DNA of 64,000 bases from Clostridioides difficile (GTDB taxonomy: Bacteria; Bacillota; Clostridia; Peptostreptococcales; Peptostreptococcaceae), in NCBI GenBank assembly GCA_024919175.1, contig CP103804.1, positions 3,100,001-3,164,000 on the forward strand, given 5' to 3'. Of this stretch, positions 1 to 7,473 are shown one piece after another. Numbering within the stretch: position 1 is the stretch's first letter; each line of letters begins with the position of its first letter. The translations under genes and the position numbers were made by a program. The notes beneath the pieces were generated by a model. The model saw only the letters and a program-made list of their open reading frames with translations, searched no databases and was not told the origin of the DNA.

Positions 1-73
1 TAAGTTGATGTATTAATAACCCCATAGCTAGAAGTATCGCATTTAAAGTTAATTTTTTTGTATTTGTTTTCAT
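1..73 (-). CDS. trpP: TrpP-type tryptophan transporter (N-terminal fragment)
   Basis: Only the first 24 codons lie inside the window; the gene runs off the left edge. The translation starts MKTNTKKLTLNAILLAMG and goes on with LLIHQL, which looks like the first membrane helix of the TrpP/Gx family of small ECF-like substrate transporters. The ATG (71-73) follows an AGGGGG ribosome binding site at 84-90. The gene lies downstream of a T-box leader whose specifier codon is UGG (Trp), which is the main reason for calling it a tryptophan transporter. From 24 residues alone, a related ECF S component could not be excluded. Confidence 0.6.
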   Translation of the reverse strand, partial: MKTNTKKLTLNAILLAMGLLIHQL

Positions 74-523
74 TGTAATATTTCCCCCTAATTTGTTTAA
101 TATTTATTTTGTTTTCTTGCCAATTTTCTATATCATTTTCTTTAGCTTTAGAAGTTCATAACATCTCTTTCACCACCTTTTATTTTAAATTACATATTTT
201 CTCTTTATTAATAGTTTTTGCAAAATAAAAAACTCCGTCCTAAATCAATAGGACGGAGATTATCCGCGTTGCCACCTAAATTATATAAAAAATAAGCTCA
301 AAACTTAATTCTTATACATCTCATTATCAGGTACTTACATACCCTATTCGCTGTAACGTGCGACTGACGATAAAGTCTACTCTCATAAAAATATGATTTC
401 AATTTATTCCTCTAAGGTCCATTCACTATATTCCTTCTTGCTAAGATTCCACCATCCTCAGCTCTCTATGTTGAAGCTAAACATAATTACTCTTCCTTGT
501 CATAGGATTTTTAATTTACTGTT
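74..523 (-). promoter_or_regulatory. T-box riboswitch leader, tryptophan specifier
   Basis: Read on the minus strand, this leader has the conserved T-box sequence AGGTGGCAACGCG (277-265) followed by an intrinsic terminator hairpin. The distal Stem I part (AGAGAGCTGAGG, then GGTG) and the specifier loop GAATGGACCT are visible. The specifier triplet is TGG at 421-419, so the sensed tRNA should be tRNA-Trp. The antiterminator bulge reads UGGC, which would pair with a tRNA ending GCCA; bacterial tRNA-Trp normally has discriminator G, so the two readouts agree. Known mechanism: uncharged tRNA stabilises the antiterminator and lets the downstream gene be transcribed. About 150 nt of unassigned leader separate the terminator from the trpP ATG. 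Confidence 0.92.
226..258 (-). terminator. T-box terminator hairpin
   Basis: On the minus strand a 10-bp stem, CTCCGTCCTA (258-249) and TAGGACGGAG (242-233), closes a 6-nt loop and is followed by TTTTTTATTTT. It directly follows the T-box sequence, so it is the terminator alternative of the leader. Confidence 0.93.
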
Positions 524-529
524 GCTATT

Positions 530-558
530 ATAATATTCTAATTTTTTATAATTGTCAA
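530..558 (-). promoter_or_regulatory. Sigma-A promoter of the T-box leader
   Basis: On the minus strand TTGACA (558-553), a 17-bp spacer and TATTAT (535-530) form a near-consensus promoter. It would start transcription near 523, just ahead of Stem I of the T-box. Its -35 overlaps a TTGTCA on the plus strand that may be the -35 of nimB. Confidence 0.8.
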
Positions 559-613
559 CTGTATTTTTTATTTTATTTAAAATTTAGAAAAAGTGTAGAA
601 TAATTTTTCTAAA
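552..613 (+). promoter_or_regulatory. Candidate nimB promoter and 10-bp inverted repeat
   Basis: Two weak sigma-A candidates are visible: TTGTCA (552-557), 16 bp, TATTTA (574-579); or TAGAAT (596-601) with a poor -35. A perfect inverted repeat, TTTAGAAAAA (583-592) and TTTTTCTAAA (604-613), overlaps the start of the first and encloses the -10 of the second. Promoter mutations of C. difficile nimB are known to give metronidazole resistance; which allele this is cannot be decided without a reference. Confidence 0.4.
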
Positions 614-658
614 TGCTTTAAACTTTTATTTAAATATTAAATTAGGAAGGATGATACT

Positions 659-1126
659 ATGTTTAGAGAAATGAGATTAAAAAAGAGAGAAATGACAAAA
701 GAAGATACTATAGAAGTATTAAAAAATGGTGAATTTGGTACTTTTTCTACTATAAGTGAAAATGGCTATCCTTATGGAATTGCTGTAAATTATGTATACT
801 TTAATGATTCTATATATTTTCATTGCGCAAGAAATGGACATAAACTAGATAATATCTCAGCAAATAACAAGGTTTCTTTCTTAGTAGTTACTAATGAAAA
901 TGTTCTTCCAGACAAATTTAGTACTACATATGCTAGTGCTGTAGTGTTTGGAAAAGCCTTAACAGTAGATAATGAAGAAAAGAAAAATGCTCTTGTAGAA
1001 ATAATAAAAAAATATTCTAAGGGCTTTATTGAAGAAGGTATGAAATACATAGAAAAAGATATAAATTTAACAACTGTAGTTAAAATAGAAATAGACCATA
1101 TTTCTGGTAAAGCTTCACGTTTATAG
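659..1126 (+). CDS. nimB: NimB-type 5-nitroimidazole reductase (pyridoxamine 5'-phosphate oxidase fold)
   Basis: This 155-residue protein has the split-barrel flavin/haem-binding fold of the PNPOx-like family. Typical elements are the N-terminal REMR segment, ENGYPYGIAVNYVYFND (about 34-50), SIYFHCARNGHKLDNI (51-66) with His55, and the C-terminal IDHISGKASRL. C. difficile NimB is a haem-dependent flavoenzyme that reduces 5-nitroimidazoles such as metronidazole to amines. From memory, resistance-associated substitutions in that protein are Y130S and L155I; this copy has Tyr130 and Leu155, the ancestral residues. The ATG follows AGGAAGG at 644-650. The gene stands alone, divergent from the trpP T-box, and ends at a strong terminator. 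Identity rests on length, residue numbering and context. Confidence 0.85.
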   Translation: MFREMRLKKREMTKEDTIEVLKNGEFGTFSTISENGYPYGIAVNYVYFNDSIYFHCARNGHKLDNISANNKVSFLVVTNENVLPDKFSTTYASAVVFGKALTVDNEEKKNALVEIIKKYSKGFIEEGMKYIEKDINLTTVVKIEIDHISGKASRL

Positions 1127-1145
1127 TAATCTATACAATATATCT

Positions 1146-1175
1146 AAAGTGGCTATATGTATAGCCACTTTAATA
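1146..1175 (+). terminator. Terminator after nimB
   Basis: A 12-bp stem, AAAGTGGCTATA (1146-1157) and TATAGCCACTTT (1160-1171), forms a tight hairpin 20 nt after the nimB stop codon, followed by TTTAATATT. Confidence 0.8.
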
Positions 1176-1245
1176 TTAAAAATTTTTTTACCATTATAAT
1201 TTTCAAAAAAGTAAGTGATTGTTGAAAGTGAGGTTGAAAATAACT

Positions 1246-1980
1246 ATGAAATTCAAGAAAAAATCAAAATTTTTACTCATTATTACACTTGCAATAATAA
1301 TTATGTTATCAACAGGCACAACAGCTTTAGAAATCCACACATCATCACAAATACATGGCAATAGTGAGATTAGCAATAGAGCAAATTTCAATACCTCTGC
1401 TAATTCCAAGGCAGGTGCAGACTCACAAAAAAGCAGTGCTAGTTTACCTCACAATGCACAAAACCTAAATGTTTCTTTGGACATTTTCAATGGAGGAGTA
1501 GAAATACTACCAGCCTCATCCAACAAAATAATAGCAAATTACAACAGCCAATACTATAATGTTAAAATGGCAGAACAAAATGGAAAATGGGTTGTATCTA
1601 TATCAGGAAAAACAGCTAAAATGGGTAATTCTAGCTATGTTCAACTTCATATGCCAAATATAAAATGTAATCTGGATGTAAATGTGATTGATGGTAGCTT
1701 TAGTTATGATTTACCAAAAAACTGTATTGATGAAATAAATGTTATTGCTAAAGATTCAAGCATTGAGTTTACTTCAAAAAATCAATACGAAAATAGCACT
1801 ATTTCTCTATCTTCAAAAGACAAAGAATTTCTTAAATATGGTCTAATTAATTATCCAAATTATTTTTCTAAGACACCTAATGGATTTGAGTATAAAGATG
1901 GTACAAGAAAAAATCAAATTGGTGTTTCACTGACAGGATTTACTAATGTTGATTTTAGAGATTTAAAGATAAAAAATTAA
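1246..1980 (+). CDS. Secreted protein of unknown function
   Basis: The 244-residue product begins MKFKKKSKFLLIITLAIII, a lysine-rich n-region with a hydrophobic core, and has a plausible signal peptidase site after STGTTA, so it is probably exported. The middle is Ser/Asn-rich, and the rest (about 80-244) has alternating hydrophobic residues typical of beta structure, with a loose resemblance to DUF4097-like beta-solenoid proteins that I would not press. The ATG at 1246 is preferred because the signal peptide starts there and AGTGAGG (1228-1233) lies upstream; the frame is also open from a TTG at 1219. It has no partner gene and the neighbours give no functional hint. Confidence 0.6.
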   Translation: MKFKKKSKFLLIITLAIIIMLSTGTTALEIHTSSQIHGNSEISNRANFNTSANSKAGADSQKSSASLPHNAQNLNVSLDIFNGGVEILPASSNKIIANYNSQYYNVKMAEQNGKWVVSISGKTAKMGNSSYVQLHMPNIKCNLDVNVIDGSFSYDLPKNCIDEINVIAKDSSIEFTSKNQYENSTISLSSKDKEFLKYGLINYPNYFSKTPNGFEYKDGTRKNQIGVSLTGFTNVDFRDLKIKN

Positions 1981-2160
1981 AGATTTAAATATAGGAAACT
2001 GAGTGATTTAACCTTCTTTTTTTGCAGTTTTATATTTAGATTTATATTTTGTTGTTCACTTTTTCTTATAGATACCTATACACATACAATATTGCTGAAT
2101 AAAATATAATATATTACCTGTCTAAAGATAATAATTATGAGAACATTATTCTTTTTATTA

Positions 2161-2189
2161 TTGACGCTATTTATACATTATGCTATCCT
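2161..2189 (+). promoter_or_regulatory. Candidate promoter of the TetR gene
   Basis: TTGACG (2161-2166), a 17-bp spacer and TATCCT (2184-2189) fit a sigma-A promoter. The -10 overlaps the left arm of the palindrome at 2187-2217, which suits repression. Confidence 0.5.
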
Positions 2190-2217
2190 TTAAACAGAAT
2201 AGTATTCTCTTTAAAGG
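2187..2217. promoter_or_regulatory. 31-bp palindrome, probable TetR operator
   Basis: The arms CCTTTAAACAGAATA (2187-2201) and TATTCTCTTTAAAGG (2203-2217) are inverted copies matching at 14 of 15 positions around a single central G. The element covers the presumed transcription start and the AAAGG of the ribosome binding region of the TetR gene, as expected for an autoregulatory operator. Confidence 0.65.
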
Positions 2218-2229
2218 ATGGTGAAAGAG

Positions 2230-2832
2230 ATGGCAAGAAAGCCTGTATTAGAAGGTGGCAAAAGAGATGAAATACTTAAATGTGCTTTGCAGTTATTTCT
2301 AAAAAACGGATATGAAAGTACCTCTATTCGTATGATATTAAATGAAGTTGGTGGAGAAGTTGGAATGTTTTATCATTACTTTTCTTCCAAACAGGAATTA
2401 TTTGATGAAGCTCTAAAGTTCTTTATGAAAATGCAAGGAGAACGAACTTCTAAGTTAATGAGCCACAAATCCGACACGATTTCCCCAAGAATGAAATTAA
2501 AACAACTTATAGAATGTTATGACAATGGAATGGATGAATTTTCAAAGCTATCAGATGGAGCTATTCATTGGTCTATTTTATCATCTATTCATGATTTAAC
2601 CTTAGAATCAATGAAACCGTCTTTTAAAATAATGATTATTGAAATATTGAAATTAGCAGATAAAAAAGACTTAAGTGAATCTAAATGGCTTACACCGTTT
2701 TTGCTAAAAGGCCTCAGCGGGTTATTGCATGATAAATCATTTGCTGAGGTAGATAAGGAAGAACAGATGATCTTAATTATAAGTTTACTATGCCGAACTT
2801 TACAAGTTCCACATAGCTTGTTTGAAGAATAG
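2230..2832 (+). CDS. TetR/AcrR family transcriptional regulator
   Basis: The 200-residue product has the TetR N-terminal DNA-binding domain at about 13-60: GGKRDEILKCALQLF, then STSIRMIL, then the recognition-helix region VGMFYHYFSSKQELFDEA. The C-terminal two-thirds is a divergent helical ligand-binding and dimerisation domain, so the ligand cannot be guessed. The ATG at 2230 is preferred over 2218 because AAAGGA (2213-2218) runs into the earlier ATG with no spacer. A 31-bp palindrome immediately upstream suggests autoregulation. No obvious target is next to it: the preceding gene is a secreted protein in the same direction and the following 290 bp are non-coding or decayed. Confidence 0.85.
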   Translation: MARKPVLEGGKRDEILKCALQLFLKNGYESTSIRMILNEVGGEVGMFYHYFSSKQELFDEALKFFMKMQGERTSKLMSHKSDTISPRMKLKQLIECYDNGMDEFSKLSDGAIHWSILSSIHDLTLESMKPSFKIMIIEILKLADKKDLSESKWLTPFLLKGLSGLLHDKSFAEVDKEEQMILIISLLCRTLQVPHSLFEE

Positions 2833-3124
2833 AAGGCTATCAACAGTGAGCATCTACGTATTAGAATTAAAGAATGACATCAAAGGTATCTCGTAAAGAA
2901 AAAATATATTAATATATTGATTAAAAAACTGAAAATCCTGATTCTATTACTTTGCCAGAAATTGATTTATTCATTTATATGATAATTGCTAAAATCTGGC
3001 AATATAGTGATATTTACAGTATTGATACAAGTCAAATAGCTGAAGACTCTCTTGCAAGTAAAAGCAGAAGTGTGTATCACTCTGCTCTTCTTGCCACTAA
3101 TAAATTAGCCCTACAAACTGGAAA

Positions 3125-3646
3125 TTATTCTCCCATTATAGTTGTTCTTAAATACTGATTAAAATTACCATACTCAACTTCTGTCAACTTTTCTGGATAA
3201 GACATCACAATTAACTGATGCCCTTTAAATTCTTCATGGTACGGAGGATGAATGTGTTCAAAATTATTTGCCTTATATCCACCTCTCTCATAAAAACCTT
3301 TTCGACTGATGGAAATTTCATTAATAGGAGGGTCTATTTCCAAAATAACAGTTTTACCTCGCTGGTTTAACAGCTCTAAAGCTCTTTTTCCATACTTTTT
3401 ATTACGCATCTGAGGATTGATACAGAAATGTTCCACATAGATAAAACTCTCTGTATCCCAACATAAAAGGATACCAACCATATCTTTTTCATCATAAATC
3501 AAGTTAAATTGATATTCCTCATAATTCATAATTTCTACTTGTAAAGATGATTTTCTCTGTTCATGAAAAGGGAAGCTTATGTTGTATAACTTTATTGCAT
3601 CTAAATACAATTTATCTTCATATGTCCTTAGCCTTTCAAAATGCAT
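3125..3646 (-). CDS. GNAT family N-acetyltransferase
   Basis: The 173-residue product resembles single-domain GNAT acetyltransferases, which transfer acetyl from acetyl-CoA to an amine. The central strand-turn region is YVEHFCINPQMRNKKYGKRA (about 72-91), the beta4/motif A part where the family has its R/Q-x-x-G-x-G/A pyrophosphate loop, here RNKKYG. It starts ERLRTYEDKLYLDAIKLYNISFP and carries ISRKGFYERGGYKAN near the C terminus, the usual motif B end. The ATG follows AGGAGGACAG. It is a monocistronic-looking leftward gene; the substrate is unknown. Confidence 0.75.
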   Translation of the reverse strand: MHFERLRTYEDKLYLDAIKLYNISFPFHEQRKSSLQVEIMNYEEYQFNLIYDEKDMVGILLCWDTESFIYVEHFCINPQMRNKKYGKRALELLNQRGKTVILEIDPPINEISISRKGFYERGGYKANNFEHIHPPYHEEFKGHQLIVMSYPEKLTEVEYGNFNQYLRTTIMGE

Positions 3647-3696
3647 TTTGCTGTCCTCCTATTTATAAAGCAACTTTCGATTTAATAAATATATAT

Positions 3697-4278
3697 CTAT
3701 TTTTTATATATGCTAAGATTGTTTAGATAATCTCTTATACCAAACTTAATATCATCACTTGGTCTTATATCAGAATTATCTCCTGCTATATGAAGTATTC
3801 CATATGCTGGATGACCTCCTCTTACTGTACATGGAACTGACAAAAGAGTCATCCCCATATGTTGAGCAAATATATTCATTGATTGTAAAGCCAGTTCTCC
3901 TCCTCCACGTTGTGAGCCTGCTGTAACAAAACAACCAAATATTTTTCCACTTAAAGGTGCTCCTACCCATACATCAGAAAAACTGTCCATAAACATCTTC
4001 ATTTGACCAGATACATTTCCATAATATGTTGGTGAACCCATAAATATTGCATCATAATCTAGTAATTGTTTTCCAGATTTAATTACATTTATATTTTCAA
4101 ATTCATCTTTATATTCCTTTGAATTTATTAAATAATACTGAGGAAGTGTTTTTGCAACTTCATCACTTACTTTAAATATATCTACCTCTATATTCATTTC
4201 TTCAATTACCTTTTTATACTCTCGAGCTAATAAATATGTACTCCCACAAACGCTATGAAAAACTACTGCTACTTTCAT
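3697..4278 (-). CDS. Flavodoxin/WrbA-like NAD(P)H-dependent FMN reductase
   Basis: The 193-residue protein has the flavodoxin fold: VAVVFHSVCGSTYLLA (about 3-18) is the FMN-phosphate loop, AIFMGSPTYYGNVSGQMKMF (about 80-99) the second FMN loop, and CFVTAGSQRGGGELAL (about 117-132) the third, as in WrbA-type NAD(P)H:quinone oxidoreductases. It is expected to be a soluble flavoprotein moving electrons from NAD(P)H to quinones or other acceptors. The start MKVAVV at 4278 is chosen because AGGGGGAT (4290-4283) sits just upstream; an earlier in-frame ATG at 4302 would place this site inside the gene. It is 62 bp downstream of the nif3-like gene and may share its transcript. Confidence 0.8.
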   Translation of the reverse strand: MKVAVVFHSVCGSTYLLAREYKKVIEEMNIEVDIFKVSDEVAKTLPQYYLINSKEYKDEFENINVIKSGKQLLDYDAIFMGSPTYYGNVSGQMKMFMDSFSDVWVGAPLSGKIFGCFVTAGSQRGGGELALQSMNIFAQHMGMTLLSVPCTVRGGHPAYGILHIAGDNSDIRPSDDIKFGIRDYLNNLSIYKK

Positions 4279-4340
4279 TTTTATCCCCCTAGTTAAATTC
4301 AAATTTATTTTTTATATAGTGCTTTTATTACCAAATACCA

Positions 4341-5438
4341 TTAGATGATATTAAATGGATTTAAATATACATTGCTTTTTATTACTTCAATTTCTTCAAA
4401 TTCATCTAAAAATCTCTTCATAACATGTTTAAATATATCTTCTGTATCAAAATGCCCACAATCAATTATACACATTCCCATATCAAGCGCATCTTGTGCC
4501 TCATGATATTTTACATCACCAGTTATAAGAACATCTGCTCCTTGTCTCTTAGCCTTTTTCACAAACTCAGAACCAGCTCCTGTTACAACAGCAATTTTTG
4601 TTATCTCTGTATTGAGGTTCCCAACTACTCTTATGTGCTTCATATTTAACTTTTCTTTTATTTTATTAGAAAGATTTTCTAATGTTGTACTTTTATCAAG
4701 TTTACTTATTCTACCTAGTCCAAATATTTTTCCTTTGTTTTCTAGCTTGTACAAATCATAAGCAACTTCTTCGTAAGGATGTGCATCTATCATAGAACTG
4801 ATTACCCCACCTAAATGCTTCTGTGGTACCACAGTTTCAATTTTAACCTCATTTACACTTTCTATATCATTTATACTCCCAAGAAACGGATTAGAGCCTT
4901 CTAGGGGCTTAAATTGACCTTCTCCTTCTATTGAAAAGGTACAGTTACTATAATTTCCTATATGACCTGCTCCTGAACTGCTTAGAGCATTTCTCAACGC
5001 TTCTGAATAATTACATGGAACATATACTGCAAGTTTGTATAAAGTCTCACTTTCAGTGACATCTAAAACTTTTGAGTTATTAAACTCCATAATTTCCATA
5101 AAATAATCATTTAAACCATCAAATGCTATGTCAAAATTAGTATGCATAGAATAAAGTGCTATATCATTTTTAATGAGTTTTTGTATAAGTCTACCTTTTA
5201 AGTCTGCACTATTAATCTTATTAATTTTTCCAAATATAAAAGGATGATGTGTAACAATCAAATCAATGTTTTGAGATATAGCTTCATTGATTACATTTTC
5301 ATTGGCTTCTAAAGATACTAAAACTTTTTTTATATCCATATCAAAATCTCCAACTATAAGACCTACATTATCCCAATCCTCAGCTAAGTTTAGAGGATAT
5401 TTTTTTTCAATTTTTCTAGTAAGACTCTTCAGTAACAT
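4341..5438 (-). CDS. Nif3-like dinuclear metal centre protein (GTP cyclohydrolase I type 2 homologue)
   Basis: The 365-residue product is a full-length YqfO/Nif3 protein: an N-terminal metal-binding half with THHPFIFG (His64-His65) and YSMHTNFD (His99, Asp103), an inserted PII-like segment (about 130-230, EVKIETVVPQKHLGGV and DAHPYEEVAYD), and a C-terminal half with DCGHFDTED that completes the dimetal site. The family forms hexameric toroids; its in vivo role is unsettled. Thirteen bases separate it from trmK upstream, the conserved trmK-nif3 pairing of Firmicutes, so the two are probably co-transcribed behind sigA. Strong AGGAGG before the ATG. Confidence 0.88.
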   Translation of the reverse strand: MLLKSLTRKIEKKYPLNLAEDWDNVGLIVGDFDMDIKKVLVSLEANENVINEAISQNIDLIVTHHPFIFGKINKINSADLKGRLIQKLIKNDIALYSMHTNFDIAFDGLNDYFMEIMEFNNSKVLDVTESETLYKLAVYVPCNYSEALRNALSSSGAGHIGNYSNCTFSIEGEGQFKPLEGSNPFLGSINDIESVNEVKIETVVPQKHLGGVISSMIDAHPYEEVAYDLYKLENKGKIFGLGRISKLDKSTTLENLSNKIKEKLNMKHIRVVGNLNTEITKIAVVTGAGSEFVKKAKRQGADVLITGDVKYHEAQDALDMGMCIIDCGHFDTEDIFKHVMKRFLDEFEEIEVIKSNVYLNPFNII

Positions 5439-5451
5439 ATTTACCTCCTAT

Positions 5452-6141
5452 TTATTTAATTAAATTCTCAAGTTTTCTTATTGCAATTTTACTTTCTTCT
5501 CTCTTCTTATTTATTTCTTCTCCATTTTTACCTTCTAACTGATTAACTATAGAACTATATGTTTTTATTTTTTTTTCTATAAAGTCATGAAAAATGGAAT
5601 CTTTATGTTCTAAAAGTTTTATTCCAACTTCAAATTGTATCTCATCTTCTATTATAGTATTTTTACCTGTATATTTGGCAACTATTATTTCATATATCCT
5701 AAAATCTTCTCTCACTAAAACTTCTTTTAAAATTTCATAACCATTATTCAAAAGATAGCGTCTAAGCTCTTCTTGTGCCTGCATTGGCTGTAATATCAAT
5801 TTTTCTACACTATGTGCCACTTCTTTTTTAGCTTCTAGAAGCTCACTTATCAATATACCTCCCATACCAGCAATTATTACTTCTTCAACTTCACCTATTT
5901 CAAGTACCTCTATACCAGAACCCAATCGTAAATCAACTTTCTCTAAAATATTGTTCTGTATGACCTCTTTTCGTGCATTGTCAAGAGGTCCTTTATTGAC
6001 ATCTGCTAACACTGCAAATGGAACTCTTTCCTCCTTTAGCAAGTAAACTGGTATGTATCCATGGTCCGTTCCTATATCAGCTATCTTTTTACCATTTGAC
6101 ACCAATGATGCTATTTTTAATAATCTATCTGTTAGTTTCAA
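5452..6141 (-). CDS. trmK: tRNA (adenine-22-N1)-methyltransferase
   Basis: The 229-residue protein matches TrmK, the SAM-dependent enzyme making m1A22 in bacterial tRNA. The Rossmann SAM motif IADIGTDHGYIPVYLL is at about 17-32, ADVNKGPLDNA follows, and the family motif IIAGMGGILISELLE is at about 90-104; the C terminus is a helical coiled-coil domain. A TTG start at 6141 is chosen because AAAGGAGAT lies 6 nt upstream; the in-frame ATG 18 bp earlier has that ribosome binding site as its own first codons. It lies between sigA and the nif3-like gene. Confidence 0.9.
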   Translation of the reverse strand: MKLTDRLLKIASLVSNGKKIADIGTDHGYIPVYLLKEERVPFAVLADVNKGPLDNARKEVIQNNILEKVDLRLGSGIEVLEIGEVEEVIIAGMGGILISELLEAKKEVAHSVEKLILQPMQAQEELRRYLLNNGYEILKEVLVREDFRIYEIIVAKYTGKNTIIEDEIQFEVGIKLLEHKDSIFHDFIEKKIKTYSSIVNQLEGKNGEEINKKREESKIAIRKLENLIK

Positions 6142-6230
6142 AGATATATCTCCTTTCAATTCTTTTATTTGTTCTTGATTTTAAATTAAAACCAAGATAA
6201 AAAATAATATAAAATCTCTACCACAAAATA

Positions 6231-6257
6231 GCCATGAGATATCACTTATCCCATGGC
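6231..6257 (-). terminator. Hairpin after sigA
   Basis: On the minus strand GCCATGGGATA (6257-6247) pairs with TATCTCATGGC (6241-6231) over 11 positions with one G-U, then TATTTTG. The T tract is short, so partial read-through into trmK is likely. Confidence 0.6.
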
Positions 6258-6289
6258 CTTTATTACAAAAACATTAATGATGTATCTTT

Positions 6290-7456
6290 TTAATCTAAAT
6301 AATCTCTAAGTTTTTTTGATCTACTTGGATGTCTTAATTTTCTTAGTGCTTTTGCTTCTATTTGTCTTATTCTTTCTCTAGTTACATCAAACTCTTTTCC
6401 AACTTCTTCAAGAGTTCTAGCTCTTCCATCCTCAAGACCAAATCTAAGTTTTAATACTTTTTGCTCTCTATCATTTAATGAGCCAAGTACATCTTCTATT
6501 TGTTCTTTAAGTAAAGAATATGCTGCTGCCTCAGCTGGAGCTGGTGCATCATCATCTGGAATAAAGTCTCCTAAATGACTATCCTCTTCTTCTCCTATTG
6601 GAGTTTCTAAAGATACAGGGTCTTGAGCTATTTTCATTATCTCTCTTACTTTATCTTCTGTCATTTCCATTTCTTTTGCAATTTCTTCTGGTTTTGGGTC
6701 TCTTCCAAGTTCTTGAAGCAATTGTCTTGACACTCTTATTAATTTATTTATAGTCTCTACCATATGCACTGGTATTCTTATAGTTCTAGCTTGGTCTGCT
6801 ATAGCACGTGTTATAGCTTGTCTTATCCACCATGTTGCATAAGTACTAAACTTATAGCCCTTTGTATAGTCAAATTTTTCAACAGCTTTTATAAGACCTA
6901 AATTTCCCTCTTGTATTAAGTCTAAGAAAAGCATACCTCTACCTACATATCTTTTTGCTATACTTACAACTAGTCTTAAGTTCGCTTCAACTAATCTTTG
7001 CTTTGCTATCTCATCGCCTTCATGCATTCTTCTAGCAAATTCTACCTCTTCATGTGGCTTAAGTAGAGGAATTTTTCCTATTTCTTTCAAGTACATTCTA
7101 ACAGGGTCGTCTATACTTATCCCTTTTGGTAATGATAAATCCACAGTTTCTATTTCTATTGCAGAAGAGTCTTCATGTGAAATTACTTCTGCATCTTCAT
7201 CTATGTGGCTCATATTTAAATCGTCATCAGTAGCCGAAAAGTCTATATCAGCTTTATAGTTCTTTGTTTCTGTTATTTCTATTCCCAAATTACCTAAAGT
7301 TTCATAAAGATTTTCTACCTGATCCTTATCAAGTTCAGTTTCAGAAAAAGCTTCCATTATTTCTGCAAGCGTCAATGAACCTTGCTTTTTTCCTTTTTCT
7401 ATTAATGTCTTAGCGGTAACTTTTTTTAACTCTTTTTTATTCGACTTATTTTCCAC
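6290..7456 (-). CDS. sigA: Primary RNA polymerase sigma factor SigA (RpoD)
   Basis: The 388-residue protein is a compact group 1 sigma factor. Region 1.1 is at about 10-70; region 1.2 has DPVRMYLKEIGKIPLL; region 2 has AKQRLVEANLRLVVSIAKRY and GYKFSTYATWWIRQAITRAI, which melts and reads the -10; region 3 has RIPVHMVETINKL; region 4.2 has TLEEVGKEFDVTRERIRQIE, the -35-reading helix-turn-helix. The GTG at 7456 is chosen because AAGGAGG lies 7 nt upstream; a TTG two codons earlier nearly abuts that site. It follows dnaG after 17 bp, forming the usual dnaG-rpoD operon, here without rpsU at its head. Confidence 0.97.
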   Translation of the reverse strand: MENKSNKKELKKVTAKTLIEKGKKQGSLTLAEIMEAFSETELDKDQVENLYETLGNLGIEITETKNYKADIDFSATDDDLNMSHIDEDAEVISHEDSSAIEIETVDLSLPKGISIDDPVRMYLKEIGKIPLLKPHEEVEFARRMHEGDEIAKQRLVEANLRLVVSIAKRYVGRGMLFLDLIQEGNLGLIKAVEKFDYTKGYKFSTYATWWIRQAITRAIADQARTIRIPVHMVETINKLIRVSRQLLQELGRDPKPEEIAKEMEMTEDKVREIMKIAQDPVSLETPIGEEEDSHLGDFIPDDDAPAPAEAAAYSLLKEQIEDVLGSLNDREQKVLKLRFGLEDGRARTLEEVGKEFDVTRERIRQIEAKALRKLRHPSRSKKLRDYLD

Positions 7457-7473
7457 ACTCAAACCTCCTTTCT

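Noticed and set aside
2952..3158. A 68-codon plus-strand frame between the TetR and GNAT genes
   Set aside because: No ribosome binding site or ATG start, stops just upstream, and it runs into the 3' end of the GNAT gene. Kept only as a possible remnant, not a gene.
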